Below, piece after piece: positions 10,129-20,277 of a DNA stretch of 64,000 nucleotides; position 1 is the first letter of the stretch, and each line of letters starts with the position of its first letter. Source of the stretch: Bretschneidera sinensis. Taxonomy: Eukaryota > Streptophyta > Magnoliopsida > Brassicales > Akaniaceae. A program made the translations under genes and the position numbers. The notes beneath the pieces are model-generated. The model worked only from the letters and a program-made list of their open reading frames with translations, did no database searches and was not told the origin of the DNA. The stretch is taken from assembly GCA_023935145.1 (NCBI GenBank), contig CM043704.1, positions 92,088,373 to 92,152,372 of the forward strand, written 5' to 3'.

Positions 10129-10799
10129 GTCTCTATGTTTTGTTTGTACTTAGTGTTTTTCCAGTTCTTATCACATAGCACGGACATCTCATGTACTATT
10201 TTTTTTTTTTGGTTATGGCTCTGTGAAGCCCTGATTGTATTGACTTTTTCTCTATGATGATATATTACTATTAGCCATATTTCTTGCATTCATTTACGCT
10301 ATTCGTGATATGTTAACACTGCTTTAAAACTCTGTTTGGTCACTAAAACTGCTATAAAATGATTATACGCTTGAAAACTTCCGGTTCTTCCCGGGAAGGC
10401 TTCCGAAATTCGAATGAAGCCAAATCTTCGCATACAATTTTTTTTCTTATACTCTATTTGACTGTATTGGCTAAGTAGCTTATTTTTTATGTTATGCCCC
10501 CTTTGGTTGCTGTTGTCAAAACGGGGGAAAAAAATGAGAAAAACGAGAAAATCTAAGTAAACGCAACCAATGCATAGATTTAGGGGGAGCATTGCTCCAT
10601 AACTTTGTAAAAATGTTTATTGATTGGTTGAGTTTGATTCTGGATTGGTTGAAAGAAATATAAACTGTGTTTGCTTGTTTACAGGGTGGTTTTACTCGAA
10701 AAACAGAAGAGACTGTCCAAATTTTTTAAAAATCCTATCACTTAGCTTTTAAAACTGTTTTTACATTATCAGTTTTGTCATCATCAAAAAGGGGAAGAT
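10129..10799 (+). other. 3' noncoding region with several polypurine tracts
   Basis: No ORF of note. Three purine tracts are seen: ACGGGGGAAAAAAATGAG near 10521, TAGGGGGAGC at 10581, and AAAAAGGGGAAGAT directly before the 3' LTR. The last is the expected plus-strand primer. The extra tracts match a reported habit of Sireviruses to carry several. A poly-T run lies near 10200. Confidence 0.7.
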
Positions 10800-12027
10800 T
10801 GTTGACCCTCGCCCGTATTTTAATGATGGTAAAACACAACTGTTATTTAACTAACATGTTTAAACTAAGTTATATTAAGGATCAAACACATTCAACCAAG
10901 GAACAAAGTGCAAAAACTCGAACCAAATCAAGTATCAAGTGAAGACTGAAGATATAGTATAGGTCTTAAGGTTTAGAACCAATGTAAGTCTCACTCATAC
11001 ATTGTATTAGTTTGTTCAATGGCTCAAACACAAAAGGTTTTTCTAAAACCATTATTTTTAAATGTTTTTAATGAAAAACAGAAGAAAAACTGGGTTGGAA
11101 GACAACCCAGTCGACTGGGTACATATACCAGTCGGCTGGTATATAAGTCAGAAGGTACCCAGTCGACTGGATGAAACAACCCAATCGACTGGTACTTTGA
11201 CCAGTAAGTTTCCAGTCGACTGGATGAATCAACCCAGTCGACTGGTAAAATGGACAGAAAGTGTCCAGTCGACTGGATGATATATACCAGTCGACTGGAT
11301 ACCCAGAAAATCTGAAAACGAGTATTTTTCAAGTGAACCAAGTCGACTGGTAGTTCAAAAATATGACCGTTGGACTCCAAATCTGAACGTTTTAAAGTAA
11401 ATCTTTTTCAAATTAAAGTCCTAAACGGTCATATTAATTGATTGCTATATAAACCCATTCAGTTAAGCATTCAATAACAAGCTGTACATATTCAAAAAGA
11501 TTTGATCTCACTTAATCAAATTTTTATACTCTTGAAACACAAAAAGCTTTGAAATAATCTTGTTGAGCCATTTCTTCAAGCTTTACTTTGAAAGAGAGAC
11601 ATTTCTATTGTAATAAGCTTTCATTTGCTGTCTCTCTACTTTTTACTTTATACCATCTTTGTAAAGGGATTACTTCTGAGAGGAAGGGGAAACTTCCGAA
11701 AGGAAGGGGATTGTTCGGTTTAAACAATTCCTGTAATTTGCTTGTGTATCGTTTGTGCAACACCCGGCTAAGTTGTGCGACTAAGTTTTCTTAGTGGATT
11801 ACTTCAAGGAGTTCCTTGAAGAGTGTGGACGTAGGGTCGGAACGAATCCGATATTTCCGAACCACTATAACTGTGTTTGCATCCTCTTTCCTTTAACTCT
11901 TTATTTACAGCTCATTACTTGTATTTATTATTTGTTGCTTATCAGTTTTTATAAACTTGTATTAATTCGGCAAAAAGTTTTTAAAAACCCAATTCACCCC
12001 CCTCTTGGGTTGAAACCTCGAGCTACA
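10800..12027 (+). repeat. 3' LTR of plus-strand Sirevirus
   Basis: Starts TGTTGACC after the purine tract and ends GAGCTACA before the ATGTG duplication; 1228 bp. Matches the 5' LTR along its length. Its palindrome array is regular: starts 11107, 11128, 11159, 11181, 11212, 11234, 11265 and 11287 give 21/22 and 31 alternation, with one decayed copy near 11338. Confidence 0.93.
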
Positions 12028-12032
12028 ATGTG
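12028..12032. repeat. Right target-site duplication (ATGTG)
   Basis: Exact copy of 1742-1746, directly after the terminal CA of the 3' LTR. Confidence 0.9.
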
Positions 12033-13002
12033 GATAAGTGTTGATCCAAATTAAAACAAGTAAAATAAAGAAACTACATCTTGAAAACAAGCTGACAATA
12101 TTTAAGAAGCTCATGTGAAGTTTGTTCTCGCCAAAAAAGAGAGAGAAAGGAACAATAATAACCTATATGAACTACATAAAATAAATATGATAACACTAAG
12201 ACAATTTTTATAAATCTAGTTAGAAACTTTTGGTTTATTTTTTAATTTTTTTTATAAAAAAATGAGGTTTAGGGTTCCAACTATTTATGGAGATTCATTT
12301 TTTAAAAGTTATTTTCTAACAAGAGGTTCATATGCCTTAAGTGATATTGCTGGCTAATTTTTTTGAATAAAAAAATAACAATTTTATGCATCTTTTTTTT
12401 CTTTGTTAGAACCCCAAATGAAGAGAGTAAAGAAGGGAGAATAAAAAAAGAAAGTGAAATATTTCATACTGAAAAGAATATAAAATCGGAAAAATTTAAG
12501 CAATATAGTATGCAGTTTCATTTACCTTAAGTGATCTTGCTGATTTGACATAATAATAACAATTGGATTTAATGAGATGGTTGAGATGTATGTAAATTGT
12601 CTTTATGTTTCATGCAAAAAAATGAAAGAACAAAAATCCGTAAAACAAGAGTTTAACATTAAAGCAGGGTGAGAGAATCTTTGGATGAGACCTGAGGGTA
12701 AGAATTTCTTCAACTTTCTCTGTTTTCGTTTTTATTTTGGAATATTTCAAAATAATTGTCCCAAATAAAAAGTTAAACTTTTATTATCAATCTTACAATA
12801 ATACTCTTTATTGTTACTGAAACTACAAATGATTTGCATGTAATTAATAAACTTTTTTTATAGTAAAATTAGTATTTTAATACTCACATTAAATGATTTG
12901 AATGTACTTAATGCAATTTCGTAATTTTTAAGTTTTTTCAAGAGAGATACCTAAAATGAAACAAATAGAGTATTATATGCTTTTTGTTTGAGAGAATTTA
13001 TA

Positions 13003-13044
<42 letters not shown>

Positions 13045-13250
13045 TTATAAACAGAAGTTAAACCAAACAACTTTAAAAAAAAACAATTTTCGAAGTAGAA
13101 TAAAAAATTGGAAAAAAGCTTATAATATATTGACATTTGTATTAGTTTATTTTTAGCTCACAACTCTTTTATCAAAAAGTATTTTATTAACCATTTAAAC
13201 GAAATTGAACTTATTCTCAAGTTTCCCTCCGGAAAGAAAAAGAAGAATAA
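12033..13250. other. AT-rich intergenic DNA with TA microsatellite
   Basis: This is the original right flank of the Sirevirus insertion site. No coding region is recognised. A pure TA dinucleotide run covers about 13006-13041. Confidence 0.6.
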
Positions 13251-13259
13251 AAACCCTAA
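13251..13259 (+). promoter_or_regulatory. Telo-box AAACCCTAA upstream of EVE gene
   Basis: AAACCCTAA lies 83 bp before the EVE-domain ATG. Telo-boxes are known in plant promoters of genes for translation and RNA metabolism. Position and strand fit a proximal promoter or 5' UTR element; function here is inferred. Confidence 0.4.
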
Positions 13260-13341
13260 AAGGCACAACACAACAAATATAAAACCCCAAAACAAACTGA
13301 ACATCCCCAAAGCTAACACAAAAAAACAAACATCACAAAAA

Positions 13342-13803
13342 ATGGTAAAAACGAGGCAATACTGGCTTCTAAAAACAGAACCAGGAGAGTGGTCATGGGA
13401 CGACCAAGCGGTGAACGGGGGGATAACCCAATGGGACGGCGTGAAGAACAGGCAAGCCCAAAAATACCTAAAGTCCATGAAACTGAACGACCTCTGCTTC
13501 TTTTACCACTCGGGAGCCAGCGCACGCCGCGTGGTGGGCGTGGTGACCGTGGTGCGCGAATCGTACTCGGACTGTGGTGACAATGGTGGTGTTACGGTGG
13601 ATGTCAAAGCGATTGGGGAGATGAGAAGGGCTGTTGATCTGAAGGAAATGAAAGGGGATGGTGGGTTGAAGGATTTTGTACTTTTTAGGCAGCCTAGGCT
13701 ATCGGTTTTGCCGGTTACGGAGGATTTCTGGAAGAGGATCTGTGAATTGGGAGGTGGGTTTGAAGGAGATAGCAGGGGAAATGATGATGGTGGTGAAGAT
13801 TAG
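13342..13803 (+). CDS. EVE-domain protein, thymocyte nuclear protein 1-like
   Basis: An intronless 153-residue protein. Nearly all of it is an EVE domain (PUA-like fold): YWLLKTEPGEWSWDD at residues ~7-21, WDGVKNRQAQKYL at ~31-43, MKLNDLCFFYHS at ~46-57 and RRVVGVVTVVRESYSD at ~62-77. Motifs WDGVxNxQA and FFYHS are hallmarks of THYN1 relatives. EVE domains bind modified bases in DNA or RNA through an aromatic cage; the plant protein's target is not known to me. The last ~15 residues are acidic, Gly-rich and probably disordered. Length fits bacterial and plant relatives. Start chosen at the first ATG, directly before the conserved N-terminus. The coding part is GC-richer than its surroundings, as expected of a working gene. 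Confidence 0.9.
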   Translation: MVKTRQYWLLKTEPGEWSWDDQAVNGGITQWDGVKNRQAQKYLKSMKLNDLCFFYHSGASARRVVGVVTVVRESYSDCGDNGGVTVDVKAIGEMRRAVDLKEMKGDGGLKDFVLFRQPRLSVLPVTEDFWKRICELGGGFEGDSRGNDDGGED

Positions 13804-14346
13804 AGTATGGATTAGATTTAGATTTTATGGTTTGGTACTTAGTGGGTATGTGTACTTGTTATGCCTATGGTAGATTTTGCTTCTTTTTGGTAAATAGTGA
13901 CATACCCCTTTTGTATGTGGTTTTGTTGGGCAAATGTAAAAGGAAGTTGTGTGATCTTTTGTTGTCTCGAAATGTTGATGTCCAGTCTGTTTTATTTGCT
14001 GTATGTTTTGTTCATGATATTGCCAATTTACCATACACCAAAAGGATCCAAACTAGAACCACAAGTGAGTAAAATTAAGCAGCTTTCAGAGAACCAAGCA
14101 GGCACTAAAGTCATTTAATTAAGCCCAAAACACAAGCCTAACATATGGCAAAACAACTCGATGGCTCACCTAGCAATTTGCTTCAAGCCTTTTAAAAAGC
14201 ATTGAATCGCAAGGGATGCGGCTTCTCTCACCCAAGCAGTCAGGCATTACATCGAGCACCTTGGGTGCAGTTTTGTGAACGATAACACCAATAAACCATC
14301 AAGTTGTTAAACCGTGCTTTAAAATACTGCTTGGCAAATTGCATAT

Positions 14347-14352
14347 TGGGCC
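14347..14352 (+). promoter_or_regulatory. Site II-type TGGGCC element upstream of RsmE-like gene
   Basis: TGGGCC (within a GGGCCC palindrome) lies about 235 bp upstream of the favoured ATG. Such elements bind TCP factors and are common in promoters of plant genes for organelle and ribosome functions. Inference only. Confidence 0.35.
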
Positions 14353-14582
14353 CGCTAGCCTAATAAAGGCGGCTTTTGTGGGATTGAAACGACGCCGTGA
14401 GTATGATCTTCTCACTTCTCAGACTGCAGAAAAACCCACAAAACCCCACGGGCGCTTTCCCACATATATTTTTCTGGGAATATAAAAATCAAAATCGTTT
14501 TTTCTCGGGAACCAAACAGAACACGAAATTGTTTACTACCAGACTCAAAATTTCTTCAGGTTTTGAGGTTTTGTTGCTGCAA

Positions 14583-17500
14583 ATGCAAGGCCTAGCACCA
14601 GTACGACCTCGTTTTGCAGAGCTCTTGAATCGTCCATGGCTTAGAACGTTTAACCTCAAAGCATTCTCTTCTTCTTCTGATTGCTTGAACCAGTCTCGCG
14701 GTGGCCTCCCTCGCTTCTTCTCCGATGTTCTTCCTTCTCACAAGGCATTCTCTTTTCTCTCTCCCCATAGATACAGATACATGTGTATGTGTATATACAA
14801 ATACAAAACTATATATGTTTATCTATAGTATGTGTTTGTGGTTGGTAACACAAGGAAGCAAAAAAAAAGTTTAATTCTTTGGTGCTATCGTTATTGTTGT
14901 TTAGCTGCAAAACAACTCAACTAAAACTCAGCCAATTAGTTTAATTTTGCCACGCTTCGAAGAACTAAAATGTTAAATTTGTGAAAGGGCGCATTTGAAG
15001 ATTTGATGTTTTTAGCTTGGTCTCTTATTAAATTTATATGTTTTATTGATAAGTTAAGTGCTGATATTGTGCATATTAAGAGCAGATCTGCACTCTGATT
15101 TTGTATTATTAAGCAATATGCTAAAAATAATAATAATCTTCATTTGTGTTTCATGATTGTTTAGACTAAAATATTGGTTTCTTTAATGCGAGGGATTTAG
15201 ACCGGTGATTATAATGTCTAACTCTTGCTTGTAGTTTGTGGCTGTGGCTGAAAATGAAGGCATTGCATTCAGTTTACCTATGAAATTCGAGTAACTTTAA
15301 AATTACTAATAATGAATAACCAATGAACTATTATTCATAAATTCTTCAGAAAAGTGGATTTAATGATATGAATTTAATCAATAGTATGTAAGCAATTCTT
15401 GATAGCTTGGTTGATAGTGTTTGGCCCGACATGGCACTTTAGAAGCTATGTTGTCTGCTAGTATAATATTCTTTCTTAGAGGTTTTGACTCTCATTTTCC
15501 TTCTTCTTCTTCTCTCTTAGTGAAGTGATTTGACTGAGATAGTATTCTTACAGTTTTCTATGATAATGTAGGGTGGTCTTGTTCGTGTACAAGGTGATGA
15601 GTTCTGGCATATGACTAAAGTATTAAGGCTGAAGACAAATGACAGGTACTCTATATTATCGTCGCTGTCCAAGTTATATATCTTACTGGACTTAGTTATA
15701 TATTGCGCACCCTGTGTCTCTTTTGAAGCCACATTTATTTTTTAATTTAATAAAATTTTGTGAAGACTTAAGAATATCAGCTAAATTGTGAGTAGAAATC
15801 AGATTAAAAACTGTGAAAGCCAGTTTAAACGTACCTATGAGCATATGTAGCGTGATTGTGGATTGAATTTGTGAGAAGTCTTGTTGCCATCCCCCCCTCC
15901 CCATCTTATAAGTACTGTAAAAGATATATTTTTAGTAGGTATATTGTTTTCTAGCTCACATCTGGTTTCTTTTAGATTTAATGAATACTGCAGACTTTTC
16001 ATCCAGCCATTTATTTTCATTGCAATATGTACACACATGTACATTTCACTAAGATCTTCTCTGTATTGTTTTTTGGAGTAAGAGCAAGTCATCCTAACCA
16101 TGGTGAAAAAAAATAAGGGGAAAGAAAAGAGCATCTCGCTTAATTGGCACACAGTTCGCATACAAACTTCAATTTTAATTCTATAGTGTTCAGTACATTT
16201 TAAGGGTAGACTGCTACTAATCAAAAAAAGAAGGCAAAGTAAACTGCTTCTTTTTTCAGAAAAATAATCATTCAATTCAAGCTATTGTGTCTTTGCAAAA
16301 CAATAACGGTTGTTATAGGGGAAGCTGGTGACTGGTTTGGAAATGAAAGTAACTCCTGTGATTTTCTATTCTTGCTGATACTTCACTGGCACTGCATAGG
16401 TGCTAAACTATCTGTCTACAGAGGTTTATCTTTAGAAAAATGCGACCAGCTGGCTGGATTTTTTCATATTTGTTATTGTAAATGTACTTGCATTATTTTG
16501 TTGTTGGTTGGGCATGTTCATGTGGTATATGGTTGCATATTTGGCCCGGATATCTGATCTTGCAAATTCAATGTGCTATTTCAGTCGGAGATGGCAGTAT
16601 TTTAGTAATAAGAACTGAAGGATTTAAACATGACTGAATTCAATTTAGATCATTTAGGAATATAGGTTCATTAAAGTTAATGGTAACTTAGCATTTGTTC
16701 ACCTTTCTGGCAAATAAATTATTAATATAGATAGCTCGTTTTCTTTTAAGGAAAATATTTATTGTTCTATATAAAAAAATGGCATGCAAGGGTAGAGCTC
16801 TTCAACGGAAAGGGAGGTTTAATAGAAGGGTGCATACAGGGGATTGACCGCACTGGACTTGATTTTATGGCATTGGAAGATCCAAAGTTAATTATTCCTC
16901 AGAGCACAAAGTGGCGTGTATTTGCAGCTTTTGGTAAGTCACAAGAGTTCCCGTAGAATTTGTTATATAAGAGTACTTGTTTTTGTAGGCTTGTAGCTTT
17001 TGGTAAGTTATGAGAGTTCCAGTAGAATAAGTACATAACAGTGGTTTAAATTTCTAGGTTTGGTCATAACATGTTTAAACTTTCTCCCATTTAGGTACTC
17101 TAAAGGGTGGTCGAGCTGATTGGCTTGTTGAGAAATGCACAGTATGTCTTAAACTAATACATGAATATCTCTATTTGAACTTTTATTTTGTTTCATTGTT
17201 ATATACCTTTAACTTCTCTTTTTATCATCCTAGGAACTTGGGGCTAATAGTGTAACCCCTCTGCTGACAGAACGATCTCCTTCAATCTCAGAAAATCGGG
17301 TTGACAGATTGCAACGTGTCATTTTAGCTGCAACTAAACAATGTAAGTGATTGATTCCAAGGTGAACCTGGGCCTACTGTTCTTGTGCTAAATTTTGCTT
17401 TGAAAAGGTAGATTCAGATCAGTTCCAGTTTGGATCTCTAGTACGGAGATTGTCTCAGTTTATTTTAATTTTTGTTTCTTCCCATGGTTACTCTCTCACA

Positions 17501-18640
17501 GGTCAAAGACTAAATGAAATGGTACTGAATCCCCCGATGAAAATTGAAGGCCTTTTACATCTTGTGAGTTTTTTCTTCTGTAATTTGTACATTTAAACTA
17601 TCTGGTATGATATCGGTTCTTTATTGATATGTATTATTCTCATTTATGTTCCTAGGACTGTTTTGAGATGTGAACTCTTTGTTTTCTTCCTTTTGATATA
17701 TATATTGAAATCACATATTGTGTTTTTTCGTTCTGTAGATTTCCAAGTCAAACCTATCCTTTGTTGCAATAGCGGAAGCTACTCCTCTTGTTAGTGCTTT
17801 GACTTCAGCAAGAAAGGAATCTAGTGGGTTGATAATTGTTGGACCAGAAGGGGGTAATTACATCCCATATTTAGTCCCTATCCCTCATCAGTTTCTTTTG
17901 CTGCATGCACAGGCATGAATAAGTATATCTATAAACAAGAAAGTGTTCTTATTGATCTTAAAATTTGTGGTGACTTGATGTATTCAACTTAGGTTTCTTC
18001 TTAAATCTTCAGATGCATGCCAGACATTAGTGATAATTGATTGTAAAGTCGCAAAACATACATGAATTTCCATTCCAAGTTAATTATTTATTTCCTCTGT
18101 AGTTGAGTGCTTTCTTTTAAAATTTTCAAGTTATGTATAACTTATAACATTAATTCTTGTTTGCCAAATGGTTTTGTTAATGGTTAAATACAAAAGCTCC
18201 TGTAATTTTAGATGAATAACCTACATCCTTGGAAATGCTGCATGCAACTAGCTATCAATTGATCTTCTTTTGCAAGCATTGTTTTTAATCAGATAATTGT
18301 TATAGTTTTAGGTGATTTTAACATATGTTCTTTTTTCATTTATTTATAGGGTAAATTTTTCTAATCTTAATATATTGTAATATGCTCTAGTTCTTGCTTC
18401 TAGGACTTATATTTTAATGTTGTTTGTTTTCTTTAAGAAAATTTGGAAGTCAATCAGTATAAACTTATGTCGATGGTTAATGCTTCAGACTTCACAGAGA
18501 AAGAGGTGAATATGATGATGGAAGCAGGTGCTACTGCTGTTGGTCTTGGGCCACATCGCTTGCGTGTTGAAACTGCAACAATGGCTCTCTTGGCAACTCT
18601 AATGTTATGGTCTAACTCTCTGGAAATGTCCAGTCCCTGA
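14583..18640 (+). CDS. RsmE-type 16S rRNA (uracil-N3) methyltransferase, eight exons
   Basis: Exons inferred by reading frame and splice sites: 14583-14744, 15572-15645, 16791-16933, 17095-17141, 17234-17342, 17502-17563, 17739-17853, 18489-18640. Joined they give 864 nt, a 287-residue protein, phase-consistent throughout. Residues 1-54 are Arg/Ser-rich and low in acid, like a plastid or mitochondrial transit peptide. The body has GDEFWHMTKVLRL, VELFNGKGG, GGRADWLVEKCTELG, TERSPSISENRVDR, then the SPOUT-knot signatures GPEGDFTEKEV and GLGPHRLRVETATMALLATL, the SAM-binding end of RsmE. The bacterial enzyme methylates U1498 of 16S rRNA; the plant copy probably acts on organelle rRNA. An in-frame upstream ATG at 14403 is an alternative start. 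The first intron would use a GC donor (AAG|GC); the exon 3 acceptor (AAG) is also weak. All other introns are GT-AG. Confidence 0.9.
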
Positions 18641-20277
18641 GCACTCTTGCAGGTGAGCTTAGTATCACTCTTCCTGTATTTTCTTTCCATCTCAAACCCC
18701 TTTACTCTTAGCATCTGTTAAATATGTCTCAGGTGACGTGTTTGGGATATGGCTTAATTTTACTGGGGATGAAAACATGAATAGATGCTTCAAATTATAC
18801 AGTAAGATTGAAAGAGAGAAATTTAGGTCATTTGGAACCTCTGCTTTTTTCCTTTCCTTGTTCTATTAATTTACTTTTGCTGTAACTTGCGAGTTTGGTC
18901 AAACTGTGGAGCTTCTTGATTCTAATTTGTGTTCTTAGACTATCTAAGAGGACCAATTCGTGTTCTTAGACTATCTAGAACCAATGCGACCTCGTTTGCA
19001 GAGCTTCTTGATAGGTTTTATTTTGCCTAATATCTACACGTAAATGTATGGAAAATGGCATGCTTTGTTGTGTATTTAAGTTACCGCAATTTTAATTTCT
19101 GTACCTGACGAACTAAAACTGATCGGTCCCCGTGGGGACTGGTTGGTCCAATGGGTTAAACGATTGGCTTCACCCTAGAGCCGATCGGTCCATCCCCTCT
19201 TTAGGTAGAAGCTTTTCCTCTGTTTGCCCATGTTCCCTTATAGTAAACCCCTATTTTTAATATGTTAATGTGATCAAAATAGCTGTATTTTTATTTTCCA
19301 TGATTTGATATGTTATTTAATTCTATTTCTTTTAAATTTATGTTCTAGTAATGTAATTACTTGTTGCTTGAAATGCGATTGGTTGGGTTAAGCTCCTTGT
19401 CCTAGGGAGGACATTGCTATCCAATAACAAAATATTGGGTCATTATTCTCCCTAGTATACATGCTTCCTTTCCAATTGTGATGATTTGTTTAAATATCGC
19501 TCTTTTTTGATATAAAGTGTAAATTGTGTGCTTCGTATGCTAGTGTGTGGTAGGGTAACTTTCTTTAAAATTTAAGTACTTGTCCTAGAATACAAAGGTG
19601 CTAGGCTTCGGCCTAGGTGAGAGTGAGAGCTTTAATTCCTCCTTTTTTCCACACCCGAATCTATTTGCCTAGAATCTTACACATAGACCAATGAAAAGGG
19701 ATTTGGACCCTTTCAAGTTTAAATAATGACTCTTTACCCGCATCCTTATTCTGTATTTGGATGATGTAAAGTCTAAAATGTTAAAATGTGGGAAATCTGC
19801 CCCGACCTAGAGGTGCTCCCCTTGAGGGAGCCCTGTTACTAATTGACAAGGGTGTAGGGTACGGCACCCAAGGGGGGTTGTGCTTATAACTTGAATGGAT
19901 TGGTTAGAAAGAAATTGGAATCTAATAAGATAGATGCTGTTTAAATTACTTTTATTGTAGCCCCAAATCTTATAATCTATAAAAGATTTTTATAATGCCT
20001 TTTGATACAGGCAAAAAAATTGTTGAATATAGTTTATTAGGATGATTTGGCTCGGTAATTTGGATCTAGATTTGCTTGGGTTGTAACCGTGGTGTAACTT
20101 GGTTTGGTTGTCAACTCTCAGATGGATATGTTACTAAAGGTTGGAAAAATAGTAACCCAACTAGAAGGATGGAAAACGAAACCCAACCCACCTAGCATGC
20201 TTAATTTATTCGTATCTTTAATCTGAAATGAACGAGATCATTTCCTTATGTACTTGAGGCAAGTAATACTTTACTAA
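18641..20277. other. RsmE-like gene 3' flank with exon-1-like fragment and direct repeats
   Basis: A strong donor-like AG|GTGAGC lies at 18651-18657, 11 bases after the stop, suggesting a possible 3' UTR intron. At 18976-19012 a stretch resembles coding bases 14594-14630 of exon 1 (about 80% by eye). A 17-bp direct repeat, TGTTCTTAGACTATCTA, occurs at 18930-18946 and 18961-18977. No other gene is recognised; 19.1-20.2 kb looks like old repeat sequence. Confidence 0.5.

Larger units (their letters stand above)
1747..12027 (+). mobile_element. Full-length Copia retrotransposon, Sirevirus/Maximus-like lineage
   Basis: This element is 10,281 bp and is bounded by TG...CA LTRs and a perfect 5-bp target duplication. 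Order: 5' LTR, tRNA-Met primer site, gag with a zinc knuckle, protease, integrase, reverse transcriptase and RNase H (the Copia order), a long spacer with a palindrome array, an extra 3' ORF, purine tracts, 3' LTR. The long LTRs, the extra ORF after pol, several GGGGGA-type purine tracts near the 3' LTR and the pol sequence style point to the Sirevirus lineage; the lineage call is from family knowledge. Gag-pol is interrupted by nonsense and frameshift mutations, so this copy is not autonomous. The LTRs differ by scattered substitutions and small indels. Confidence 0.93.

Noticed and set aside
13389..13580. Arg/Gly-rich frame inside the EVE gene
   Set aside because: A shadow of the GC-rich coding frame.
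14041..14340. Possible tRNA or small RNA between the EVE and RsmE-like genes (GCACCTTGGGTGCAG hairpin)
   Set aside because: Only a short local stem; no cloverleaf, anticodon loop or promoter boxes seen.
15835..16275. 146-residue minus-strand frame in the second intron of the RsmE-like gene
   Set aside because: AT-rich, no recognisable domain, lies wholly in an intron; chance frame.
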